From the NCBI GenBank assembly GCA_020881915.1, contig JAJFPB010000002.1, positions 4,289,001 to 4,353,000 on the forward strand: a stretch of DNA of 64,000 bases. The letters are read 5' to 3'. Below are positions 23,377 through 34,275 of this stretch, in pieces; the stretch's first letter is position 1, and each line of letters starts with the position of its first letter. A program made the translations under genes and the position numbers. This stretch comes from Paramyrothecium sp. XJ0827 (Eukaryota; Ascomycota; Sordariomycetes; Hypocreales; Stachybotryaceae). Below the pieces are notes generated by a model. The model did not search any database and was not told the origin of the DNA. It saw nothing but the letters and a program-made list of their open reading frames with translations.

Positions 23377-24521
23377 TTAGTTGAACGTGACGTCCTTGCC
23401 AGTCTTGGCGCTCTCGATGACACCCTCAATAATCCTCAGCACATCCCTGGCCTCGCTGGCCTTGACGGGCACGTCCTCGTTCTTTCCGCTCTCAACCGCC
23501 TTTCCAAAGGCAGCGTAGAACGCCTTGTACGTCTCTGGCTTCAGGTCCGGCACCGCCTGCTCCTTTGGCTTGCCGTCCGCCCCAAGCACGGTCAGCCGCA
23601 TGCTCTCGGCCTTCTCCTGGCCGAACCCGGCAGCGTTTGGCGCCGTGCCCGCCTTGAGAGCGTCCTCCTGCGGGTCGAGGCCAGTCTTGCGGAAGCTGCC
23701 CTTGCTGCCGCGCACCCAGAAGCGCGGCTGGTCCAGCTCCACGCTGAGGACGCCAATGCGCACGCGCACGATAAGGCCGTTGCTGTAGATGAGCTCGGCG
23801 GAGACGCTGTCGGGAGCAGTCGTCTCGGAACTGCGGCCCTCGCGCTGGGACAGGAGTCGGCCGTGGACAGCCTGAGGGAGGCCGAACAGGACGTAGGCCT
23901 GATCGATCAGATGGGTTCCCAGGTCGAACACGGCGGTGCCGCCCTGGCTGATGTCGAGCTGGCCCTTCCAGTTCGTGGGAGCGTCGGCCCGGTATCTATC
24001 AAAGTGCGTGTCCACATCAAGGATTCGGCCAAGGGTGCCCTCAGAGATGAGGTGCTTGACAAGGAGGAAATCCGTGTCCCATCGACGGTTCTGATAGACG
24101 CAAATCAATCGGCCCTTCTCCTTGGCGATGGCAATCAGCTTCTCCGCCTCGTCCGATGTCGGCACGAAGGGCTTCTCGGTCAGCACATGCTTGCCCGCCT
24201 CGAGCACCTCCTTGGTCTGCTCAAAGTGGTTGTTGGGCGGAGTCGTGATAACCACAACGTCGACCTCGGGGTCTGCCAGCAGGGCCCCGAAATCATTGTA
24301 GTGCTTAATGTCCGGGTGGTCCGCCGGGGCAGAGTTTCCCTCTTGTGGAGACCGCTGGACGATGCTGTGCAGCTTGAACTGGGGTGTCGTCTTGATAAAG
24401 GGAATATGAAAGACCTTGGCGGACATGCTTTTCTGACGTCAGCAGCAGGCTTCAGCTTTCACACGATGAGGGGCACTCACCCGTATCCCACGACGCCCAC
24501 GTTGAACGTTTTGCTGGCCAT
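23377..24521 (-). CDS. Gfo/Idh/MocA-family NAD(P)-dependent oxidoreductase
   Basis: A cytosolic dehydrogenase that uses NAD(P) on a sugar, inositol or related polyol. Exon 1 is 24481-24521 and exon 2 is 23377-24427, with a 53-nt intron, giving 363 residues. The dinucleotide-binding Rossmann start GVVGYGMSAKVFHIPF is assembled across the intron. The family motif AGKHVLTEKPF contains the conserved EKP, whose Lys contacts the cofactor. VYQNRRWDTDF and the GGTAVFDLGTHLIDQ segment (substrate-side Asp and His) are also typical. Length is normal. The family includes scyllo-inositol and glucose-fructose dehydrogenases; specificity cannot be read from sequence. Confidence 0.92.
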
Positions 24522-26589
24522 GGCTGCGATGTCTTCCTAGTTTGAGCGGTAGCGGTACGACTTGAGTTTCCAAAGAGCTTGAGGGAACTTCACAGGAGCT
24601 TCTTTGCAAGACAGGATTGAGTCACGAGAAAGATGCGAAGTCGCTCATTCAGTCAAAACATTGCGTGTTGAGCTCCACCGTCGGAAATTTGTCAGCAGAG
24701 TTACTACTACAACGGCTCTACTCTGGAGTCAACGGCTCTCAATTAACTTGTTCAGTCCAAACCTACTCCACCTTGGCTGGACATTCAATTGGCAACTCAC
24801 GGTTTGGCTTCTCCTAGCGTCTCCCGTGTGTGGCTGACTACCCTATAGTAAAGTGTCCTTGCCATACCGTACTTCCTTCGGAGGTTCACGATCGTGCCCC
24901 TCCGACTATGTTGTGCCTTTGTGCAGACTCAGGCATAAGACCATTGACTACGTGGTTCCAGACCCAACACCTCACTTGGGTAAATGAGCCGTCGGCTAAA
25001 AACCTGTATTTCAGCAAACACAGGAAGGAAGGCGGGGTTGTTGTGTTTTCCTGCATCCCCTGACCGCATCGCCTCGCAAGCTCAGCTACCCTGCAATAAA
25101 AGTGCCTTGTTTGCCCTGCAAGACGGCTGCTGCAGACAGGGCAGCAGCTCTGGCCTTGTGCCTGAACCGGCCCTGTCGGCCAGGTGTTCCGATTACCTTG
25201 AGAGCTCTAGGCATGCGAAGCCCATGGCTGATGTGGAGCCAGAGAGGCCAAAATCTATTTGGTGAAAGATATTGTCGCTTTGGATATCGCGACCCATTAT
25301 ACTTCGGACTCGGCGTTGCTGAAATTCGTACATGATTGTGGAACTCGTGTGTAATTATGCCCACCTTAGTGGGGGGCCTTACATGAAAGATGCCTCTGGC
25401 ATGCAAGATGCTGCTTCTGGTAGTTGTGTAATGCAACCGAAGCTGGATTTGGGGGCCAAGAGAGGCTCGTTGCGATGCTGCAGTGGTCGAAACAGAGGGT
25501 CAACTGCACATGGATGCTTGATAGGTAACAGCACGTCCTTGTAGGAGCGCGTGCCCAACTAGGCCCCTTTGAGGCGCCACTGTCAGATTGGTGAATCCTT
25601 TCGGCGAGCTTTCCAGAGCAGTTTGGCTCCAAAATCGATTGGCAATGCATCGTCCATATCGAAACTCGCAACTTGGCATTGCATTCCGATTCGATGGACC
25701 ATCCAGCGTAACCGCTGACGCCAAGAGGGGTCAGAAACAAACCTCCCGCCTTCACAGGGCCTTCTTGGCATGGGGGCGGCAATGCATGCTCGCTACCGCG
25801 GCTTACTCCGCGGATAGGCGGCTGCGTTTTCCCGACGCAGCGAGACTATTGTCAGGCGATCCCTGCAACCATGCAAGGCCCCCAAGCACGACGCAACGAC
25901 CCTGGAAGGGGTTGCAGTGCACGCATTGGTCTCTCGGATGTCGGACGTAGCATGCTCGGGTGTCAGACCCCAGATCGGATGGCAAATGCCAGATTCGACC
26001 GTCCTGAGCTCTTGTGTGGGAAGTAACGTACGTACATGCTGCATGTTGGTTCCATCTACCGAGATTTCTGTATGTCATGGCCTGGCAGTTGTGCTGTGCC
26101 TCACCAACACATTTCGGTATTTGCAAGCCTGCAAATGGCCATGTGTAGGGTGAATGCCATCGCTGACCCGAGTCCTATAGCCTGAAGGATTCAGACTCGC
26201 CCCCGGCTCACTCATGGTAGCTTCATCGAGCTAACTATGTCTCAACGTGAATGTCACTCGGTTCTGACAAGCTCGCATCAACCCCCCTTCCCCAGGATGA
26301 GCAGCCTACGCTAAACCAATTCTCACCGATACTTTCATCTTCACCTCACGCATGGGAGAACATTCCGTAACGCCGCTTACATAGGGCCTGAACTTGCTGA
26401 TCTCACCGACATTTTGTCCTTGGGACGAAATTATGCCCCTGATGCTGCCTGTTGAGGGGTAAAGGACGAGACGATCAACTATATAAAGAGCTGCTTCTGC
26501 CTCCCTCTGGATGAGATTCTTCACCAGCAAGCACAACAAGCCTTTCCACAACTACCAAGTCTCAGACAACTCTCACTCCCACATTCAAG
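24522..26589. other. Gene-poor interval upstream of the small secreted protein
   Basis: About 2 kb with only short overlapping frames on both strands and no motif. It contains the promoter of the small secreted protein gene, including a TATA element listed separately. Confidence 0.4.
26481..26488 (+). promoter_or_regulatory. TATA box of small secreted protein gene
   Basis: ATATAAAG lies about 105 nt upstream of the ATG, followed by a C/A-rich leader. This is a strong core promoter for a highly inducible gene. Confidence 0.55.
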
Positions 26590-27031
26590 ATGCAGTTCTC
26601 CACCGGTCTCATCACCCTCGCCCTCGCGGCTGTTGGTGCCAACGCCGCTCCCGCCATCTCTGAGCGTCAGGCTTTCGGCTTCACCCTGCTCCACATCTAT
26701 GAGCTGCCCGACTGCGGTGGCCGGCTGCTCACCAGCCAGCAGTTCGTTCACCAGGACCAGACCAGCACCCAGTGCATCGCTGCCCAGGCCCAGACCGTCA
26801 CCTACCAGAGCTGGTTGGTCCGCTACAACGAGCTGACCCGACCTCGTACGTGAAAAAAAATCTACATCCCTCCCTAAGAAACCATAACATGGTTTGGCTA
26901 ACATGATTCTCTCTTGCGTAGTCAACGTCTTCGCCAACGCCGGCTGCAGTGGCCCGTCCGTTAGCATTGACGGATCCACCCCTACCTACACCTGCTTCAA
27001 CCAGCAGATCGGCTCCGGCCAGTTCGCCTAA
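26590..27031 (+). CDS. Small secreted protein, 121 aa, four cysteines in mature part
   Basis: Exons are 26590-26845 and 26922-27031 with an intron of 76 nt (GTACGT...GTAG). The product is 121 residues. A clear signal peptide (about 1-19, QFSTGLITLALAAVGANA) ends in ANA|AP. It is followed by a short propeptide-like stretch ending in Glu-Arg. The mature part has four cysteines (in DCGG, QCIAA, GCSG, TCFN), enough for two disulphides, and no sequence motif I know. Its size, secretion signal and isolation in a gene-poor area with a strong TATA box resemble fungal secreted effectors or surface proteins. Function is not assigned. Confidence 0.85.
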
Positions 27032-28647
27032 GGCAGTGCTGCTATCGGGCTCCGGTGAATTGGAGGGCAAGTTTGCGCTGGAACACGGGGGAGGATAGCT
27101 GGGCCCATGGTCTACTAGCCGGATACAGTGTTGCCGTGCCGCAGCTTTGACATAGTCATGAATTGACCTTCAATCATTGGAATTACAACCAAGTCTCGTG
27201 TCTATGAAATTGTGACTACAATGAGACTTTGAATGCCACTTTCTGGGATGTGACGATAAGACCTGTGGGGTTGAGCCAGACATAGGCCGAGCTGAACAAT
27301 CGATTGATACGAGTGGCGTTGGCAATCATGTGGTGCATTTCATTCCTCCGTGGAGAAGTCAACATTCGCCGCCTGGACAATCTTGGCCAAGGGTTACCTG
27401 TCGTTGCGCAGGGATTACGCGTATTCCCAACAAGTACTAAGCGTGACTTCTTGCTCGCCACTGACTCTCGGGTAACTAAAGACGAATCATGTGGCTTTGC
27501 AATGTGCTTGATGATTTAAATTTTCCTTTTCCGCGTAGCCTCCGTAGCCTAGCTGACAGGATGAATAGCAGCAATGTATTAAACAGCCCCATTACTAACA
27601 AGAACCGGTTTGCATTCTCCCAAGTGGGTTGCGTTAGGTTCTCAGTTTGTGACTATCTGCCAAAATGTTCTTTCATATTGTTGACTTGAGCCTGTAGTCT
27701 ATCGATGAGTTGTTAATCACAACTAAAGCCAAGTGATTGGAAAAATAGAGATACAGAAAACCTATTCGCTACCAATAGCCTATTAACGTTCCCCTAATCA
27801 CTGGCTAACTATGCTGTACATAGTCAACGTCTTTCTCACTTGTCTACTTGCGTCTCTGTTGAATAAATGACCTAAAATATGGCCGATTTGGGCGGCGACT
27901 TCTGCGATAACCGCTATCAAAGCAAAAATCTGGAGAGCTTTACCAAAACCGATTTTCCTCACAAACACGCCATCACTGCTGACTATGCCGGACAAAACCC
28001 TCCCAGAAATCAACAGGTTCCAGCAACTTGACGACAAAAACATTGAAGCTTTGTCCAGGCAGAAAATAAAAGACGCCACCCGTCAGCTCTCAGGAGATGA
28101 GATAGCCGTGAGCAGCATTTGGCGGTCCAACACGGTTGTCTTTCGTGACAGCGAGGCCTCGCTCAGTGGCCAACACCGCCGCTTCGACTCGGGCTACTAC
28201 AGGGCACGCCGAAAAGCTGCTGAGCTCAGGGCGAAAATGAGGAGTAATGTATTCACTTTTCGTTCAAAGATCCCAAAAACTCAAAAGAAGCCATTGGTGC
28301 TGTTCGTATACCAATCTGAAATAGAAACCAGGAACTACAGAAGCTATGATACAAAATACTGATTCCAATCAACTCATTGCGCAAACAAAGCTTGACATTT
28401 ATTTACTACTTTATCAACCATATGAGTGCTGGACTAACGAGATTGCCCCAAGTGTCACAAGAACATGTGTTGATCTTGGCCCAGCGGACGAGTAGCATCC
28501 AAGCAAGAAAAAATGTATGGGTTATCGACAACGCTCAGCATGGACGACTCTCAGACCTGGTAAACAGCGTATCTGCTAGCAAAGTCTGGAGCTATGGCTG
28601 TGCAATCTCGAAGAGTCCATATCAAAGAACAAGGATGAATGGCCCCG
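27032..28647. other. Gene-poor interval with one possible small ORF
   Basis: About 1.6 kb, moderately AT-rich. The only stretch with protein-like composition is listed separately at 27985-28362. Nothing else is supported. Confidence 0.35.
27985..28362 (+). CDS. Possible orphan ORF, 125 codons
   Basis: An ATG-initiated frame encodes a basic, charged 125-residue product with a helical N-terminal half (LDDKNIEALSRQKIKDATRQ) and an Arg/Lys-rich segment (RARRKAAELRAKMR). I do not recognise it. There is no signal peptide or membrane segment. The opposite strand over part of the same DNA is also open with a hydrophobic product, so either, both or neither may be real. It could also be an exon of a decayed gene. 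Confidence 0.2.
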   Translation: MPDKTLPEINRFQQLDDKNIEALSRQKIKDATRQLSGDEIAVSSIWRSNTVVFRDSEASLSGQHRRFDSGYYRARRKAAELRAKMRSNVFTFRSKIPKTQKKPLVLFVYQSEIETRNYRSYDTKY

Positions 28648-30250
28648 TTATCCGGACTTCGTAAAAAGTTGACCCTCCTGCTCAAACTCGTCGATCCTCC
28701 ATCGAACGGCAGTCACAACATCCTTCTGCGAGATGAAATCTATCTTGTAGAACCAGTAAGGTCTACACCACTGACCTCTCTCGACGATTTCATCAAAAGT
28801 TTCGTTGAAGACGAAGGTGTCGCCTGAGTAATGGCGAAGCACATACAGCTCGTCGTCTCGCCCTTGAAGTGATATTTGCAGCTTTGAGTCACCAAGCTCC
28901 TTCGACACAGATACTTTGAGGAAGAAACGACGACTTTTGTGCCAGAAAATCGATTGGAATCGGTCCAAGTTGCCGGGGGCGCCACAAGGTATCCTTTCTT
29001 TGTCCAACTTGTCCCGAACACGTTCCATTGCGCTCCGACCTCGCAACGCCGCCAAACGGGCATAGTCGGCGAATGGAGTCTTGATTGTTCCGTAGAGATA
29101 CGCCTCGAGTAGCACTTGGGCGGACCAGTCGGTTGCGTCGCAATGTCCGAGAGCATTGCCAAGCACAACGATTCCACTCTTTAGTTCAGGAATCAGATAG
29201 ACCGCTGCAGAACAGCCTATATTATTCCCACCATGATGAATAATTAACGGCGAATTAGCCGCATCGCCAAGTTCGGGGTAGTCGTCCAGCAGGCCGGAAT
29301 TTCCCGTCAAAGCACTGATTGTGTTGGGTAGCTGCGTGCGTGCCCAACCCAAGCTGTATGATTGTTCACGAAGTGAAGAGGTTGTGTTAAGAGGCACGCA
29401 TGCTTGGAAGACCGCCCTCACGTCGCTAGATAAGATGGTGGAGTCGGATACATAGTCAGATAAAAGTGCGCGGTAGAACGTAAGAAGATCGCCCATGCAG
29501 CTCCGGATGCATCCTGCAGCAAAGCCAATCGTATTGCTGGAGATGGTTGGGGCTGGCACTGTCCGGAGCTTCAGATCCTGATACGGCACAGGCTTGTGAG
29601 ACGTTGTCGAGCTCGGCTGGCGGAGGCCGCGTGAAGGTACGGTCCATCCCTAGGGGCGTGAAAACGCGGCGAGAAAGAAATTCGCCGAAGCTCATGTTGA
29701 CTACCTTTTCAATGACAAATCCCACTGCGTGATACCCAAAATTGTTATACAGGAAGTCTTGTCTCGGCGGGTTAGCAGCGTCCAAGGAAGTAAAAACCGG
29801 CGAACCGTCTTCCTTGCTCAGGAGGAGCCGGTTGTCGGATCCGATGAACAATGGATCCGATCTGCAAAGCCCGGCGCGGTGGCTAAGTAGATCTCGAACA
29901 GTGAATTGGCCGTGGTAGGTGTTACGCATCTCGTCGAGGAAAGTTTCAATGGGATGATCCCATTGAAGCTTCCCATCTTCAACGAGACATGCGACAGCCA
30001 AGGCTGTAAAGCCCTTGCACAATGACCCGAGGTTGAAGATTGTATCCGCATTTGGTTTGAGTTCCAAACTAACATCACGGTAACCGTGATAACTCTCGAG
30101 AACAATGCCCTCGCTGTTGAAGACGGCTACCGCAAGGCAGGGAGTTCCTGAAATTGCACATATCTCGTTAATCACTTGTCTAACTTGGTGGAAGTCAGCT
30201 AGGAACGCAGGCCCATGGCCGTGTTCGGTAGACGTCGACTTCTTCGTCAT
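28648..30250 (-). CDS. Beta-lactamase-family serine hydrolase/transesterase, frameshifted
   Basis: This belongs to the class C beta-lactamase / penicillin-binding-protein-like serine hydrolases, which in fungi include LovD-type acyltransferases and esterases. From ATG 30250 the N-terminal part carries the nucleophile motif SLCK (Ser76-x-x-Lys79) and the YNN triad (168-170). The remaining coding potential continues to a stop at 28648 in another frame, with SSNTIGFAAGCIRSCMGD and IIHHGGNN, the latter corresponding to the third active-site motif. The frame changes near 29590 inside an otherwise continuous domain. I found no intron with valid ends that bridges it, and the total span (1603 nt) is one base more than a multiple of three. 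This is either a recent pseudogene or a sequence error. The intact form would be about 534 residues. Confidence 0.75.
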
Positions 30251-30826
30251 TGAGCTAGCCCTGGCCTAGAAAGGATGGTTTCAATATCGCAAGTACAATA
30301 TCTGGAGGTTGAAACAGTATCTGCTTCATTGTTTTAGTCGGCTGCCCATGGTTGGAGGAGTGAGTGAGGGGAAAACATGTACAAGCAGACAAACAAATGT
30401 CTGTCTTTTATTGACCCCAGCGTGATTCACACATGAACCTCGCTGAATACGATGGACTGGCTACCACAGGCTAATCACTGTAATGGCGTGAGTGTTTCTT
30501 GACCTGTCAACTACATGTGTGATCTCTCACGTGACAGAGCCGCCACTGGGGACGCCACGCATGCTCTTCACATTGCGGACAGCCGAAGCTAAGCAACGAC
30601 AAAGAAAACAATCACTACGAATTGCACACGGAACTCCAATTGTCTTTGTACAGAAGCGTTACGCTTTTTATTTGGCTATCCTAGTTATGGTGACAGACTT
30701 GCTGACAACTAAAGCTAGAAAAAATGACCTATGTCTCGAAAGAAGTGCAACAGCATGTCCATGATGTCGCTAAATACAGTATCTTGACACGCCAGACGCA
30801 CGCACTCATTCTAGTGCAGTGCCAAT
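30251..30826. other. Intergenic region, no gene seen
   Basis: About 575 bp between two minus-strand genes. It holds the promoter of the beta-lactamase-like gene and the 3' flank of the LVIVD protein gene. No further feature is visible. Confidence 0.4.
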
Positions 30827-32692
30827 CTAAGCGGAGGTAGCAGTGGGGGTGGGGAGGCACGAGCAGGCGGAGGAGACGCGAGCGATAACGTTCTCACCGC
30901 AGACGGACGAGGCGTAAGTGGGGACAGCCTTGACGTCGGCCTCCCAGCCGTCGAGGTAAGAAGCGCAGAACTCCTGGGACTCCTCGAGACGGCCGGTGAT
31001 GGAGGTGGAGCGGAGGGCGCGCAGGCAGTTGTCGGCGTTGCAGGTCTTGGGCTTGCAGGCCTCCTTCTTGGTGACCTTGACGAGGTAGCCACCACGCTCG
31101 ATGGTGTTGATCCAGACGAAGCCAGAGGGGAACTCAGCGTACGAAGACCAGGTGCCGACGAAGGCGGGGTTGCCGCCGCCAAAGGAGGAGTCATCCTCGG
31201 GGTAGATGTCGAAGTAGGCAACCTCGCAGACGGAGTCACCGGTGGGGTCCTCGGGGATGGAAGAGACGTCGTAGACGCGGAGACCGGCACCGTAGTTGGA
31301 CTGGTAGACGTAGCCGTCGTACTTGTTGACGTACTGGTTGTGGTCGACGGAGCGGACGGTACCCTTGTAGAGACCGGTCTGCTTGGGAGCGGTCAGGTCG
31401 CTGATGTCCCAAATGTAGGTGACGGGGTAGCCGTCGATGGCAGGGCCGACGTGGGGGCCAGTGCGGCCAACCTCGTCGTACTCGTCGTCGAGGACGAGGT
31501 ACTGCTGCCACTCCTTGTCGAGGACGGCACCCTGGTGGGTGTACTGGACGCCCTCGTATCCAGTGATGGAGATGATGGCGGGGGCCTTCTTGTCGGTGAC
31601 ATCGTAGATGGTGAGGGAGTCCTCGTTGTAGGCGTAGCAGATGTCACGGCCGACATAGCGGCTATCGGGGCCGCGGTAGATGAGGCACTCGGCATCGTGG
31701 ATGTAGCCGTCGTCCTTGGCGCAGCCGATGCGGGTAGGGTTGGAGGGGTCCTTCAGGTCGAAGAAGATGAATCCACCCAGGCAGTCCTCGGTACGGGGAC
31801 GAGAGCCGACGGAGGCACCGTACTCGGCCTCCTCGTTGATGACAACGTTGTGGGAGCTGCCGATGGGGAGCTCGTTGAACCAACCGGTGAGGTCGGAGCG
31901 GGTGAACTGGACGGGCCTGTCGCCCTCCTGCAGCTGGATGTCGAGGAGCTTGGTGAGATCGAAGATCTGGACACCGTGGCCCTCGAGCTCGGAGCCGATG
32001 ATGATGTAGTGCTTGTAGCGGCGCACCTCCTTCCAGAGAGAGCGGGCGGCGGCGGGGACAACGGCCGGGAGGAAGGCGAGGACCTTGATGCGGCCCTCGG
32101 GGAGGATCTCGATGAAGGAAGTTCCATCGTATTGTCTTGAGTTCACAGTTAGCTTTCGTCATCATCCAGAGCGCGTCGATTACGACACGGAGAAATCGGT
32201 GATGTCAACTTACCCGTTGGCAATGAACTCACGGCCAGACTCGGGGTCAACCCAACCCCAGCTGCCAGATCCAGTGCGGAGCTGGGCGTCGGAGCCGGGG
32301 GAGCCGAGCTGGGCGTGGTTCACAAAGTCGTACAAGTCAATGTTCTTGCACTTGAAGGTGTGGAGAGGGTCGCCCTTGATGGCCTCGGCCTTGCCGTTGA
32401 CACACTTGGTGTAGTTGAGGCGGGGCCACTGGGCCGAGTTGAGGAGGCCGGCCGCGGCCTCACCCTGCCAGAACTCGAGCTTCTCGGACATGATCTTCTC
32501 GTGAAGCTTGCCGTTGTCGTAGAGCTCTGTGTTGTTCTTCTGTTAGCAATTGCGATCCTTGACGGTTCAATTGGGGCCAATTGGGGGGACAAGCGACGTA
32601 CCGGCAGCAAGGGCGTCATCCTTGGGGAGCTCCTTGCCCATGACGGCCGTGGCGGCGGTCAGGACCGCGCCGGCAATGGTGTTGTAACGCAT
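30827..32692 (-). CDS. Secreted LVIVD / choice-of-anchor-B-type beta-propeller protein
   Basis: Exons are 32602-32692, 32214-32526 and 30827-32135, giving 570 residues with all junctions in frame. A signal peptide occupies about residues 1-18 (RYNTIAGAVLTAATAVMG). Residues about 95-460 contain repeated blade-like units such as YKHYIIIGSELEGHGVQIFDL, GGFIFFDLKDPSNPTRIG, DSLTIYDVTDKKAPAIIS and YPVTYIWDISDLTAPKQTG. Each ends in the pattern D(L/V)(T/S)D..(A/N)P, which is the LVIVD repeat of predicted beta-propellers. The C-terminal 60 residues hold eight cysteines and end in a Thr/Ser/Pro-rich tail. Public fungal genomes usually name this family regulatory P domain-containing or choice-of-anchor B protein; its biochemical function is unknown. 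Codon usage is strongly GC3-biased, suggesting high expression. Confidence 0.9.
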
Positions 32693-34275
32693 AGTGGGAT
32701 TGGGGGGATGTATGCGAGAGGGGCTTGGCTTGTCTTGTCTTCCTTCTGCTCTCCTCGAGGGACAGTGCTGCTCTTGGAGTGCTGCGGCCGGGTGATCGGA
32801 TGCAAGAGCACGGAGGGGATGAGGAGGAGAGAAGAGCGAGATCCAAGGTGGGAATGCAGATCCGGCTCGATATGTATGCGAATCGAAAGCCCATCGCCTA
32901 GCACAGCAACGGAGTAGCGACGCACGACAAGCAGGGTTGCAATCACCCAATCGCGCCGGTATCCGGGATGCCGACTGGGCGGCCGCTGCCCATGTGCGTG
33001 TAAGTCAGGCGGCGGGCGAGGGCCATCCCCGCGTCGCCTCGCGGTGCTGACATGACCAGCGCCCAAAGGGGAAGCTCGCAGCAGACCCTGCGAGTCTGGC
33101 CCGGTCGCTCGGCGGCGACACCGTCGTTGGGACGGGACGCTGCCAAGGGGCTAAGGCAGCGCTACGGTCGCATCGGGGAGGAGGGAAACGTCTTGGCATT
33201 CTGGTAGCAGTGGAAGCCCGCCATTGGCAAATGAGAGCGCCGCGCCGGTTCGATAGCTGCCTTCTAGTTGCAGTGCAACCCCGATATTGAGGCGTTCCGG
33301 TCCCCGCCACCGGGCCAAGCACCTACCGCATTTTGTTCTTCGTTTTCGATATGCATGGCCATTTTGTAGAGCTGGGCTGCATTGCGGCTTAGTTAGGTGT
33401 GGCCAGGGGGTAAGATATGCTTATGCATAAGGACTAGTTAGTTAGGAACTTTTAATTTTTAAATATTGCCATGACCGAGCATCCCAGCCTCTCGTATACA
33501 GACCATTCCCTACACAGCTAGCCCGCCTGGTGCGGTTCATGTTTATCCCGCCACCCGGCTCAAGCCGTTGCAACGGTGGCCAATCGCGTCGCCGCCCGCG
33601 GGAACCCAAAAAATAAAGCACCTTGATGACTGCGTCGGGCGTTAGAACCGCAACGAGCAAAGAGCCGAGCAAAAGTGCCATGGAAATGGGCCGGAGCAAA
33701 AAAAGAACATACAACAGCCGGTGTTCGCTGGTCGTCACCGACCCAACTACTAATCTGCCGCTCACAAGTTTAATTAAGGGAGAGCGGACGGGATCCCATG
33801 TTTTCTTGTGGCTATGGTCGTATGTGAACGGTTCAGGAGCAATGGCAGCTTATGACCGCACCATGAGCTGGGAACGACTGGAGCCTGACATCAAGGTTAT
33901 TTGTCCCAGAACACCACACATCACCTACTCACTCAGTGAGGCTTGATTGACATTTAATCATACGATCGTAGGAAAAGCCTTGGACCTAGTAGAAAGAAGA
34001 TGTAAATTATGTGATGACCTTTCTAACAGGACGCTAAGCCCCCTTCCTTATTTAGAAGAATCCCAAGATAACCCAAGACTATTCCTTACAAGAGCTGCAG
34101 GGTAGCTAAGCCGGATGGAATTCTTTTCCACCCAACCACAGTAGCTATCGAATGTTGTTTCAAAACACCTTCCAGAATGGACTCGTTGAGCGTAGTGTTG
34201 GCATAGTGATATGGCAAGCAAGTCTATCCATAATCTTGTTATTCTCACTGCTCCTTGCAGCAGTCTGACATGAGT
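32693..34275. other. Gene-poor interval
   Basis: About 1.6 kb. The first 250 bp form the likely promoter of the LVIVD gene; the rest (33300-34200) is AT-richer and shows no gene, RNA or clear repeat. Confidence 0.4.

Noticed and set aside
31340..32140. 266-codon plus-strand frame opposite the LVIVD protein
   Set aside because: Repeats of Val/Asp/Gly/Leu mirror the sense beta-propeller codons; not a gene.
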